A stretch of 64,000 nucleotides of DNA, taken from Capitella teleta. Taxonomy: Eukaryota; Annelida; Polychaeta; Capitellidae. The stretch is taken from NCBI GenBank assembly GCA_000328365.1, contig KB297741.1, positions 225,745-289,744 on the forward strand. Direction: 5' to 3'. Positions within the stretch are counted from its first letter, which is position 1. Every line of letters starts with the position of its first letter. This document shows positions 38,277 to 51,200 of the stretch, piece after piece. The notes under the pieces were generated by a model. It made no database searches and was not told the DNA's origin. It saw only the letters and a program-made list of their open reading frames with translations. A program made the position numbers and the translations under genes.

Positions 38277-40070
38277 ATAATTTTATCTGGTCTCTCAATA
38301 TTTATCAAACAATCAAAACTTGATTTGTTATGAAATATCCATACTTCTTCTTTGGTCTTATCTGTCTTAGATATACATAATTAATATATTTGTTTTTTAC
38401 TGATACTAGTTGTATTGGAAAGTGCGTTATGAATCTTACAAAGCTTACGAGTTCTATTTTTCAGTCAATTATCGGAATTCCATTTTGTAATGACGTCATC
38501 AGCTAAGGGGTTTCCCAAGGAGTCCATAGCAACTGCCACGGATAATGTAAGTGGATCTTTGTTTTCTGTCAGCATGTTCGATTCCTTTTTAAGGGAACAG
38601 ACAGGCTACATGGCTGACATGACAGGTTTTGACATGTACTTTGAGTTTGAGAGATATCGACCTCAGAATATTTATTTTGGAGCAAATATCGAATTGATCG
38701 GCACTCAAAATTATATGATACTAGCTGACATACTACAGCGAGCCCAATGGGTATACAGGTATACAGACCTCGCCCGAGAATCTGTGCTAATATGATACTA
38801 TCAATTCAATACATCATTACATGTATATTAATATGATCGTGTAAGATGAGGAGATGGAGAGAGGAGAGGGGAGATGAGGATTTGGTGGAGGGAGTACTGG
38901 GGTTCGCAGTAACATCCGCGGACCTGGAAAGACTGGTGTTGAGGAGTGTAGGAAAGATTTGGAAGGAGCAAAAGAGGAGAGAGAGAGAAAGATAGACTTA
39001 GAGGGCAAGGCCCTGGTCTGACGTTTGTGAGAGAGTGAAAGTGTTTGTTTTATTATTTTTACTATACAACTTGCTTCTACATCGGTCATTTTACGTGGAG
39101 GGCTACCAGGTGGCGTCCTCTCGCACTATGAATGAGTAGAGCAATGAGTATCTTCTAATCATTTATTTATTCATTTTATGTGTTTCTCTTTTTATCGTTA
39201 TTCTTTATTTATCTATTCATTTATTTATCTCTTTATTTATCATTTTGTTCTGTTGTTTTGGGGAAGGGGGGAGGGAAGTAGGGCTTATTATTTGGTTGGT
39301 TATTCCAGTTTAGTTTTATTTCAGTTTATATTGTATTATTTATGAGGTTATATCTTTTAGAAATAGAAGATATAAGTAAAGAGAAACTCGAACGTCAGAT
39401 TGTAATAGTGCCGAAACGAAGGCACTTTAATCCAATCAACCTGAACCTGAACCTGAACCTGTAATTTTATAGTTGGAACACGTACAGTTACACTGCCCAA
39501 GACTAGATCGTGTAGAAACTAGTATTAAACTACTATTACTAATCTTGTATTCGTTTATTTGCATTTGCATTTGTTTTTTTCTTTCTTTGTTTCTTTAATT
39601 CTTTTCCTTTTAATGGGATCGAGCTATACTATAGAATCTCTCGAAATAAATTATGTCGCATGCAGTCGGAGTCCTTCTGTCAAGAATATTATAGTTAATA
39701 ATACAAATGTGAAATAAATAATATTAGGGGAGACTGAGGTTCATTGAGGTCTCAATGCTTTCCAATGGAGCATTTCTGAGAAAGTGTTACAAAACAAAGC
39801 ATGATACAGATACTTGGTATGGTTAGTTTAACATGTCATGCTGCTATTCCTATCATTCCTATTCCAATTCCATCAACATTTATGCCGATTTAATTATCTC
39901 AATCTATAGAGTGCACTCATCATTCCACGATATTTCCCCTTTTGGCAGCAAACAGGGCCCCGGACCATGGATAAGCTTCAACGAACACATAATTAAGGCA
40001 ACGCTCTCGTACTATTGTTTTGTTAGAGAGTGCTATTGTTGGGATTATTTGGAATTATTCAGATCTCAAG
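38277..40070. other. stretch between tRNA and docking-domain gene
   Basis: No confident gene. A 101-codon plus-strand frame at 38490-38795 has no family resemblance. T-rich sequence (39130-39360) leads into a (CTGAAC)4 tail at about 39440-39462, possibly the 3' end of a non-LTR retrotransposon. The promoter of the following gene must lie near its right end, but no clear TATA is seen. Confidence 0.45.
39440..39462 (+). repeat. (CTGAAC)4 hexamer tail
   Basis: Four hexamer repeats terminate a block containing GTGCCGAAACGAAGGCAC and ACTTTAATCCAATCAA. Short tandem repeats at a 3' end are typical of CR1/L2-like LINEs and their SINEs. I do not recognise the family and no reverse transcriptase is present nearby. 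Confidence 0.4.
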
Positions 40071-41380
40071 ATGTCGTCAAAGGAAGAGAAGTACATTCGC
40101 CAGAAGCAGATTCCACAACTCTTCCAGGTAAAAAAAATAATAATAATTAAACTAATTGCTTTTGCTCTAATAAAAATATCTTCAGAGTTTGACCATTGCT
40201 CTGATATGTGGTCAGCCTACTGACCATCTCCAGTACCTCATAGACTGCTTAGAAGAGGTCAAAAAGTCAGAGGCTAACCAGGTCACTTGGGACCAGTTCC
40301 TCAGTGAGGAGCAATCGGCTTCTTCCTCTCAACTCAAATCGCTCACAAACGACTACGGTACGATATTGATGGAACAAAGCAAATGCACGTACATCATATA
40401 AAACACAGGTGGATTTGTTTCAGACATTAATTTTTTAATGGCAGCAATTAATCAGTTATAATACTGCTCTTTTCCAATTTATCACATTGATTCGTTAATA
40501 ACGGTTACTTGTTTGGAATGCACTGAACAAGTGGGCGTCTTTTGAATTATAATGTCTGAAAACGCATCCAGATGCCTGATATATGAAGGTGCGAGATCAC
40601 ATTGAATTATCACTGCTTCAACTAACAATGGATAGCATCCAGTCAGACCAGTGATACGTACTCTATAGCTAGCTATACAGATCGAGTATCTCTGGTCTGA
40701 CCTTAATTGCTACTATCTGACCTTTTTGACGGTTATTCAATTCAATTACTTATATTTATTATTCATTCAATTATTATTTATTCATTTATTATTATTTATT
40801 ATTCATTCAATTATTATTTATTCAATTACTGTGGTTGTTTTAATCAACAAGGTCTGACTTCTTATCTACCTTCATCACATTCTCTCCTTTCTATCTTTAT
40901 CTATTTCCAAAACCAGGTACGGATAAAAAATAGCATGCAAGGTATCTTTTGATTTCCAATTCGCTAACTAGATATTTCTTTTGTTTCAATTTTCAACTCA
41001 CAATTTGTTGGAGAGAATTTCGGTTTCTCACAGTGTGATATGATTGAGGATTTATTAAGGAGGTACTAGTTATAACGTAAACCCACTGATTGAACCCAGG
41101 GATTGCACTGCTTTTCAGCCAATGTCTGGCATAAAATAAAATAATTCACTGTGCCAATAGCGTTAATCTGACCTTTTTTCTTGTGGCTAACAATACGATT
41201 GCAAGAGTCATTTGCTATGCACTGGGCGCAGCTCTCTCAAGAATGTGACTAAACTTATATTAAGTATCCATTTTGCAGTTGAATAATAGCCATAATTAAA
41301 GCATTATACGAATTATACAAAGTAATAAACCATGTTGTTCTATGGTTACAGGCACCCTAGTCTCAGGAATGCAGCTATAA
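40071..41380 (+). CDS. AK5-type docking-domain protein (DD-only), 85 aa
   Basis: Three exons: 40071-40127, 40186-40357 and 41352-41380 (introns 58 and 994 nt; phases 0 and 1). The product starts MSSKEEKYIRQKQIPQLFQS and continues through YLIDCLEEVKKSE and VTWDQFLSEE. These line up with the N-terminus of vertebrate adenylate kinase 5 (IPQLFESL..., YLESCLQKVKE, VKWDTFVSQE), a DPY30/RIIa-like dimerisation-docking helix pair. The protein stops after about 8 more residues. No P-loop or adenylate kinase domain follows before the convergent MYO1D gene. It could be a stand-alone docking protein, perhaps axonemal like other members of this fold, or a broken AK5 that has lost its catalytic exons. The third exon rests on splice consensus alone. 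The ATG context AAGATGT is favourable. Confidence 0.72.
40642..40701. other. 60-nt stem-loop with nested palindrome
   Basis: GTCAGACCAGTGATAC pairs with GTATCTCTGGTCTGAC (15 of 16 positions). The loop contains the perfect palindrome TATAGCTAGCTATA. It lies in intron 2 of the docking-domain gene. Its function is unknown. Confidence 0.6.
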
Positions 41381-42203
41381 CCCCATGTTACCATGGAAAT
41401 GAGGTGGTTGCCATGGATACCTGAGCTGCTCTTTGTGTTCACTTTTTAATTCTTCCAGCGTTCGCACAAAAAAACTATTTTGTTTTTGTTTTGTTTTTTC
41501 ATGTTGAAAATTAAAAAAAAAAAACGATTGAGTCAATGTGTTGTGAATATATTTGTGAATGTATAAGAGACAAAAAATTATTGAAGCACAATTTATTTTG
41601 ACCACAAAGAAAAAAATATGTATATATATAAATATATATATATGTCTGTCAATATTAAGTATATTAAGCTGAAAATCTATAATATATTGGAATTATTGGA
41701 AGTTAATTATATAAAAAAACGAATAACAGTGTAAACGGAAGCATATTCTTTACTAGAAGCATAAAATTCCAGAATTTAAATATATTTAAAGCATTTCTAT
41801 TCCGTGCTTCCAGCAAACGATTATGTAATTGATGCAAAAGATTATGCATTGGGGAAGTGACCAAGTAGAAAAATTGCACAGTAAAACAAAAAATAATTAT
41901 GCTGGTTTTGTGACAAAGAGAGAATTGCATACAACTGGGAGTACACCCAAATAAGTGTAATGAAAATCCATTTTTCAGTATCAAAATAAACTTATACGAT
42001 ACAGACACAGAGTCTAATACACAAAAGATGGAAATTATTTTAAAGGCACACGCTACATTTTAAACAGCATTATGGCACTTTTGAGTGTTCTTCAATACAC
42101 TTCAATTTTGATTCAAGTAAAACATAACAAGTAAGTCTTATACTTTGTAAGTCAAAAATACTTCTATACCCTGGCCACGCATGTAAGTCTAGATGGCAGA
42201 AAG
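41381..42203. other. convergent 3' region between docking-domain gene and MYO1D
   Basis: This holds the 3' UTRs of both genes. A minus-strand AATAAA lies at 41592-41597, giving a MYO1D 3' UTR of about 600 nt if used. Two near-X-box sequences (GTTACCATGGAAAT and GTTGCCATGGATAC, 41387-41420) each have one perfect half-site. Confidence 0.5.
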
Positions 42204-45200
42204 TTAAGCAAACTCAAGGACCAGTCCTTGGCCGTTTTTGCGGAAGGCGGTCTGCGATGCTCCGTTCTGTACTGACAACTGACGCTGTTTGCCGCCCAAC
42301 ATGCAGTTCAAAGGTGAAGCTTGCACAATCACACGCAGGTCATGACCTTGGTTTCTATAGGAAGGAAAGATTGAGTTGATCAAAACCAATTGTGACCAAT
42401 AGTCATCCATGTTGATCCATACCAGAGATCAATGAGAAATAAATTTTAATCAGAGTTTGGATCTTGAACTGGGAAATTGTTACAAAAATTTGGCTGGTAA
42501 ATAATATTAGCAAAATTACATTAGCATAAAAGGGAGATAAGACAGATTTTAGTGACCAGGATAAACCAGAGGTCAAATGGCGACATATGCAGAAACTGCA
42601 GGCAAGAGGTCACATTCACCTGGAGTAAAGTGTGCACAGAACGCCAACCAGCTCTCCAACACGATCTTCAGTTCGTTTGTTATTCAGGCAGAACACAAGG
42701 TCATTGCCCCCTTCAAGATGGACGATGGCCAGTTGGTCAGACTCTGAAGTCACACTGACGCCAGTCACCTACAAAACACGGAGAGAGATGAAGATAGAGG
42801 GAAAGACGATCAAACTACCTCTGAAATTGCAATGCCTTTCTTCATCGGAGCAAACTTCTTCTTCGGGTCCAATTTGTAGATGAACGAATCGGTGAAACAC
42901 AGCGCCCGTTCTGATGACTTATTGAACCGGTTTGACTGAAAAATATATAAAGTCATCAACCATTTCATAAACTTTTACAACTTTTACCTTGATGACAAAA
43001 TTGGAGAAGTGGACTTTAGTGAACCCATCCTTTGTTTTCAATTTTGAAACGCTCGCGACAAAGTCTGCGGTGGAGGGATTCTCCTGCGACTGCACCAAGT
43101 AGTTCCCCTCCCAATTACGTTTTGAGCCCCAGTCTTTGCGCTGTCCCTTCAGCGAATCAGCCGCCAGGATCTTGATTTGCAGGGATGGACGCTGTTCAGC
43201 CGGAATGGACTCAAGAATCATGTGTGCACGCCACCTACATAAAACAAAAATAATAAAAATGAAAAATCCACAGGAATTTCCAACCGCGCATGTGCTCTCT
43301 GGAAAGTATGTGAGACATCCTCCAAACCACGAGGACATGGAGGCCACCGAACACTCTTGCCAAAACCTCTCATGTTGCGAGCATTGCTGAAATGATTGAT
43401 TGAATGATCGAATAATTGATTAGCAAACACCGTACCCATAGCTCTTGTGCAGACCGTGAATGAATTTTCTGAGCTTGTATTTTCGATAAGCATCCATGAT
43501 TTTGTAGACGGCTCGCATTTGTTTCGCCCGCTTCCTTGCCATTGTTCCCCTCCACATCTAGATAAGATTCTATCAGATTGAGATAAGACATAGATGAATC
43601 TCACCCTCTGTAGTAAGAGTGTAATGGCGGGGAGTTTGTTCGTTCGCTGCTGTTCGAGGGTGAAGATTGTTTGTGGATGTCTGATGAAAACTTTTGTCTT
43701 TCCGTACTGGACATCATCTGAGAATCCTTGGTCATCAATGATGGTCGCTGTTCCGTCTTTGTCAGATCCCCGGTATGTTGGCCACGTGGCATTGCAGATC
43801 AACTTGTATCTGGAAGGCAGGCAGGAGAAAATGGAGTAAGCAATAGAGGAGGTGGGGAGGAGGTGAAGAGGAGGTAGGGCGGAGGTAAGAGGAGGCACTG
43901 ACCTGAGCAGGAAGCGAGAGAAGTGCATACGGAACGCAAACCCAGCCCTTCGCACTCTGACGTTCTCCAGGAGACCCAAATACAGAACTTGATGCTCGCA
44001 ACGTTTGTCGTTGAACAACGTCGGAGATTTCTCTTCATTCGGTTTGATGCAGCGTACGTAATACGGCTCCTGAAATGAGTCACGTTTTTAATCTTTTTAT
44101 GACTCAGTTGATTTGTGTGGATGACTGACCTTGGAAGCGAGGTTCTTGACCAGTGAGATGATTGAGTTTTTGAAACTTGTGCCAGCGGTGACAGGTCGCT
44201 TGGTGACGTTAGTGACACACTGCGCTCCCTCCGGCCACATCTCCTTCAGCATTGAATTGCGACTGGAATAAATTAATAAATTAACTACCAATTATCATAA
44301 TTGGGATGATGCAGCCACCTGTTATAAAGGAGTCGCTTGAAGTCCTGGAACAGACTGTCTCTGTTCTTCTCCATGAAACCGGGAACCTTGTACGTGACAT
44401 CTCCAGCGTAGTGCTTGATGCGGAAATCGCGACCGAATTCTAGAGACTTTTCCGTGTTGTGTGTCTGTGGGATAAGATTAGGATCAATTCACATTTAGCT
44501 CAAGAGCCAATTTGTGTATTTATAAACTGATTAGTGAACTGCAGTGTGCCAATGATTTTAAGAAGACAAAAAGATAAGAAATAAAAATAACCTTTCTGCT
44601 CATGAAGTGTTTGTGCGAAGAAAGTTTGCTGCTCATCGCATCCAGAAAAATGGCGTCGGTCACTTTACCAACATTCAGGCACGCCTCATCCAAGATGGCC
44701 AGGATGCCCGTGTGAGACGCCTCAACGAGGTCACAAATGATCTTATTGTTGAAATAATCAACCTTTGATGAGAACAAAAATGATGCAAAAATTAAGACTG
44801 CAAATTGCAAATAGATCTCCTCACATGCTGCCACTGAATACCTTCGCGCATGTATTCGTCTTGTTCTTGCTTCAGAACCAGTTCAATGAACAGTTGCTGC
44901 AATTTTTCGTTGCAGTAGTTGATGCAAAACTGCTCAAAACTGTTGTCGTCAAATATTTCAAACCCATAGATGTCGAGAACACCGATGACAGTGCTGCGAC
45001 CGTGGCCGGAGAAATCCTTCTTCACCTCCACTCCCTTGTTGATCAGGTTAACAATCCACGAGAACATGCGGTTGTAGATGGCCTGCGCATAATTTTGTAT
45101 ATCATTCACAAATAAACATACCGATTTGCATAAATGAACATAAATTTGCATAATTTTTAGTAAAATTTGGATAATAAATCCTACTTTAGCGAACGCGTCT

Positions 45201-48200
45201 CTTGAGTGGATAGCCTGGGAGTGTGTGTGGCCCTTCTGAAGCACCTCCCCTTTGGCAGCCACCACCCGCGAGCAAAGCGCCTGCTCCACTTCGTCCGCAT
45301 TCAGCTCCAGAAGGTGAGCGATCGCATCCACGCCTTGGCTGTCCTTCAGAGAGGCGTGATCGTCTGTGCTCTCTTCAAACTCTACATTTCCCTGTAGTCA
45401 TTAAAACGTCATTCAGAGGATCTTAGTGTCTCTAAACCTTCTCACCAGGTGCAGCACTGATGCGACTATTTTCCACATCGTCTCCGCTTCCTGTGCAAAC
45501 CCAATTCCCTTCAACGCGTCGTTGACTGTTTTGAAATCTTTCTTGTCGTTAATTGATGAAACCTGAATTATATTTTAAAAACATATTTCCAATATACAAG
45601 CGAAGAAAAATCTAGCTTGAAGGTAATTGATCAAAGGATGAGAGGAATAGGAATAAAATCAATAAATATTAAAACTCTTGACTCAAACATCAGAAAAATA
45701 ATGAGTGGCTATGAATAAGCACAATTAATTGCATAAAATATTTCTGTTTGCTATTAATAATGAAAAATGTAAAAGGGTTAGTATTGAAACAATCACCGGA
45801 AAATAAACATAGGAAAAAAAAAAACATTTTAGCACGATATTAAAGCTCATACAACCACCTGTTGACATATATCTTTATTATTAATTTATAATCAAAATTG
45901 AGATAATTAGTTCAACTAATTATTCACAAAATAAAAGCTTAGAACACTGAGTTTACAGACACCTAGGATTATGTGTTTTCTGTACAAAAGAACAAGGTTA
46001 GCGTGATTAAACATTGATGAAAATTCTACCGTGAAGTTGAAAGTATTTGTGCTTTCATCGAGCACCCAGGTTGACCTGCGACCTTCAATCTGCATAATCA
46101 ATGCGCACATATAATCACGATACACAAACGTTACAATTGCAATCAAATTCCGGGAAGTTTGGGAAACAAAAAACAAAACCATAGTGCAAAAAAACAAAAA
46201 ACAACCAGCAAACAAAATAAAAACCACAAAAGCTGCAAGCAAAAACGAAGAAATATGAAAAATACCTGAGCTATCTTCCCATTCTGTGAAGAACAAACAA
46301 CAGGAGAAACTTCAAATGAAACCCCAAAAGAATAAAAGGAAAATCCTAATCACATGCCTCTGTAGTGAAAAGTGCAAATATGAATGTGATTTGTAACTAT
46401 TGTTAAACATATTTTATGGCTAATAAACATGTTACTAGTCTGGAGTGCATCCGCTGAATCATGGTTATGAAAATGTGATTCAACGATTCACGAAATAATA
46501 ACAGGAATTAATAAACACAACATGAAGATGCAAAAGGATGCTGAACTCACACGATGGCCGCCCCCTTGGTTCAGGAAGTGAAACATCATAGGATCCCGCG
46601 CCAGCTTAAGTTGAGTGAGTTTACTGTCAGGGCAGCCAAACAGAAGCTGTTAACGAAGCAGCGTGTATTGGGTGTCATTGGGAGGTGGTTATGTGATACC
46701 TGATAGAAGGAATGGAAGTTGCGTTCGCCCGCTTGCTGGAAGACAACCCTCGACTGAAATCAGGAAAAATTAGGTCAAGGACATTGTCACAAATTCAGAA
46801 GATAATTAGGAATTTAAATTTTGAATATTAAAGGGCAAACTCAGGTGGCGTTATTAAATGCGTCAAAGTTCCCATGTTTCGTGATTAATCGTTTCCAACT
46901 CATGAAGGGCGCATTTCCACTTAGAATTCTATTGTATTTATTTAATTGAAAGCATTGAATGCTGAAAGTCAGGCCACCAGTCAAGTACTGAACATTCAAA
47001 GCGAATATAATCAAAATTATTCACACTTTTTAAGCTTTACGTCAATCAGCATTGCATGGCATAAATTTCGTGATGAACATTTATCATCAATGCTAGATGA
47101 AATCATCGATCGGGTAAATTGATAATTGATCAAACCTTTTCCAACAGATAATTGTTGATGTGACCCCCGACAGGGTCGCCTTTGAAATCGAAATTGATGT
47201 CCATGTATTTGCCAAAACGACTTGAGTTGTCGTTCCTGTTCGTCTTCGCGTTTCCAAATGCTTCCAAAATACAATTCGATTGCAACAGAATATTCTTCAC
47301 TCTGCAAAGAAATAAAACAAATAAAAACCCTTAATTGATTCATTTCCATGACAACTGACCTTTCAACTTCTTTTTGACCGCTGACATTAGTGACGGCTGC
47401 GATGTACTTCATGATGATCTTGGACGCTTCTGTCTTTCCAGCTCCACTCTCCCCTGTAAGATAGAACATAGAAAGATTATACAATTACATGTTTTTCTTC
47501 AGATTCCTTATCAAAGATATGAACGAATTGTAAGAAGGCCATATTATTATATATCAGTTGAATCATACGACATGCACAACCTGCTTATCGCACAAATGAT
47601 TTATTAAAACTGAATGGAAATTAAAATGCAATTATCTGTAATCATTTTTATCAAAGCTACATGACCAGAAAAGTAAAAATATGAGATAGCAAAAACTGTG
47701 AATTGAGTCACGCAGCTGAATGCATGAATTATTTCAACGCCCAAGATGAGTCGATAAATAAATATTCATCCTGAATATCGTGTCCCCAGGAGGACGGATT
47801 GCCCTCAAGGTGAACGAAATGCTATTCACACTTTTTATTAAAAATAATGCATCATTCATAAAAATTTCACTTGAAATAAAGAAGGTTTGAGTCATGTGAG
47901 GTTTTGAGGAATGCTCATCTGGTTGGTTAAGTAGATGAGGACAATTCTAAACATAAAACTACAAAAACCGAATTAACATCAACAAAATATAATTTCAATA
48001 TCGAAATACTTCTTTCACAAAAATTTCTTTCGGGAAATAATTATATGTTTCAGAATATTAAATCTCTGCAGATCTGGTGAACATAATGTTAGTATTACTG
48101 ACAATTGACTTGAAAAATAATTATCTGACTGATTGATCAAAATATTTGGAGGGGGAAAAAAAATCCACAATATTTTCATTCTGTGACTCATGATGCGAGA

Positions 48201-51200
48201 ATGCAAATTTAAAGCAACGAGAAGAAAAAAATGAAAAAAAAAAAAAGAATCCACCCGCCCTCTTCAATAAAACAAGCTCATGAATGCAAAATGACGCAAA
48301 CTGAAGCATCAAAGCAACTTCCTCCATATAGCTCTAAACATAGAATATCTTTCACGTTTCTTCTGCAATTTGTGCCCAGTTCATAATTAGAAAAATTGAA
48401 TAATAATCAGTATACTGCATTCTCTGTGTGAAGATGCTTAGCTGTAGTACTATAGCGTGATAATAATAAAGCGTGACATGCAGAGTGAAAGTGTAGGAGT
48501 ATTGAAATAGGAGAGAATGCCTAGGGCTCAATCTCAAGTCACGATGCTTAATAGCAATGGAGATGGCACAGTCATATCATCATCAACTGCTTGTATTATA
48601 AATAGAGAATGCAGCATGCCGGGCCTTAGGTTAAAAGCTTCAATAAATATTTATAAAAAATATGTCCTTTATCAACCAGACATGTACCGGTTTCTATTTT
48701 CTCTATTTGTACACATGTAGTGTTGTTGACCTGTCAATTATCTAATTGCATAAAAGAGTGCAGACAGACTTCTGACTGATATGCTGAAGCAAATGAAGAT
48801 GTTGGAATCGCACCTGAGATGACGATGCAGGCGTCTTTCGCTTTCCGCTTCATGGCTTTGTACGCGGCATCTGCGATGGCAAAGATGTGCGGGGGACGCT
48901 CGTAGATCTCGCGTCCCCGGTACTGTTCAACAGTGTCCTTGTCATAGATGTTGAGTGAGCGATACGGATTCACGGACACGACAACCTCACCGATGTACGT
49001 GTAGATTTTGCCCTTCTGGTATCTGTGAAGGGAAAGATAATTCATCAGAATAAAATCTTCTTACTTCAGATCGGATCAAAATCTATGAAAAGTTTTGCCT
49101 TTTCGAGTTATATGCTTACAACAAATATAGCACTAATTATAAAAGGAACCAATTACATGCATGGCCAAAGCATCTGTTTACGATTGTAATTATAATGCAC
49201 AGGTATCAAGGGACGTCACTCGAGAGTCGAATTGGGTAACAATAAAACTTAACTAATTTGACTATAATTTTTTATAATTATGAGAAATACATCTAAGGAT
49301 GATTGTGCAATTGGTATTGGAGGACATAATTGGGTGAATGCAAACGCTTTGTACCACAGCATGACAGTGCAGCAAGCGTAAAAAAACAGCAATTGGAAGT
49401 GTTCTCGAATTGACAGAGTGCTTTTGGTAATGTGGCCACAGGGAATTCGTACAAATTGAAGATCACTTTCCTACCGGTATTTTTGCCTCTTATAATCAGC
49501 CAACGGAAATCAATAATCATATCATGCGATTAACGAGATATCCAATCAAGCAATAAATGAAGTTACATGTAATAACGAACCAATCCTAATTTCCTAAAAA
49601 GGTCATCGCTAATTAGTAGTAATCATCTTAATAACAATAATGAATTGAATATCATGTTATATAACAATAGAATTCAGACATGCTCCCTTTAGATGACCGG
49701 AATAAATATCACATTGACAGTGAGGTCAGTTAAAGAAATATTACATAATCGATTTCAAAACTTCAGACCTCTTGAAAAGTCTAACAGATCACAAATGTTT
49801 ATATTTTCAAAGCTGTAAGCTTCAAAAGAGACGTGAGGTTTCAGCATGACTCTCTTACTGCGTGAGTTATAATGGCCAGTTCAGAAGAAATCCAGGGCTT
49901 CACAGACCCCAAAGGGTTGTTATCTGCTACAATAGCAAAGAGCAACCAACTCTGTCATAGCCACTGCATCAGTGCTAGCAAGTCACAGGGGAGCTGTGAG
50001 CCGCCTCAAAGATGGCAACGACAATTATTGATAACCTCATGTCTGGGTTTCATTGTGTTGCAGACTGGAGCCCATTTGCTACATTCAAAACTATCGATTA
50101 TGCAAGGAAATCGAGATCGCACATTTCGTTTAATGTCAGAGTAAAATTATCACAACAATGGAAATAACACGTTCATTTAAAAAATCATTGTTTTACCATT
50201 GACATAAAACCTATGTTCAATTGAGGGGTTTAATCATAGTGTACAGCTGTGGCAAGTTAGAAGCGAAGATGTCTGTCTCATTAGGGAAGCCTAAGTACAG
50301 CTGTACAACACAGCCAAAAGCCTTCAAATTACAAGCAGCTTTCTGATTTTCTCTGGACCAATAAATCTCCTTTATTCATAGAGTAATGCAGCATTAATAT
50401 GTAATAAGTGTGCACTGTAAGAAATATAAATTTATAACTGCGGTATGCGCACACTATTAAATGAGAAGGGGAAAAAAAGCGCCATTTAAAAGGGCATTGA
50501 ATTTTAATGTAACGCACGTAGCCAGAAATAGATGACAATAATTATAACATCTATCACACTGTTTAGCTGATACGTATGCAACACCCTTGTTGTTACAACA
50601 TTATTATTTGATCAAAGCGATTACTGTGTAAAGGACATTGAATAATCACCATGGAGGGATCAATAGAGATATACATTTTGTCCTAATCAGGGTCAGTTGC
50701 CATGGTAACAGTTTCCTAGAAATAGCAGATTCCCAAGGAGATGAACCATCAAGCAGTGATTGATTTTGAACAGTCATCCTCTATCTTCCAATTCTAGGAA
50801 AGGGTCACCATGGTAACTGACTCAGTCAGTCAATGGGAAAGAAACAATTTTTATAGTGTATAATGTTGCCCTTATTTTGGCTCAGCAGCTAATTTGATGG
50901 GTTATGATGTAGATCATGTTGAGAGATCAATTATTGCGACATATTTTCAGAGGGTGGAGGGGAGGGGAGGGGGGGAAGCTCTCTTCATATAACATTTTTA
51001 TAAAAAACTGAATTTGTATGAATAAGAACCAGGAAGGGATGCCAATTACTAACTATACTTGCAATGCCACAAAAATAAAATCATTAATCATTTTGATTTT
51101 TCTTCTTAAAATTTCTAGCAATGAAATAAAATAATTCAAAACAACGCAGTGAAGGGATGGAAACTTGATTAATGTATAAACACATTCAGGTAATCAGGCG

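Noticed and set aside
38490-38795. 101-codon plus-strand frame after the tRNA
   Set aside because: No family resemblance, no splice-linked neighbour and no polyadenylation signal; probably chance.
41387-41420. Two X-box-like sequences after the docking-domain stop codon
   Set aside because: Each has one perfect half but the second half breaks the RFX consensus, so I did not count them.
43218-44018. A 266-codon minus-strand frame inside MYO1D
   Set aside because: It runs through introns that happen to lack stops; splice sites and alignment to MYO1D place exon ends inside it.
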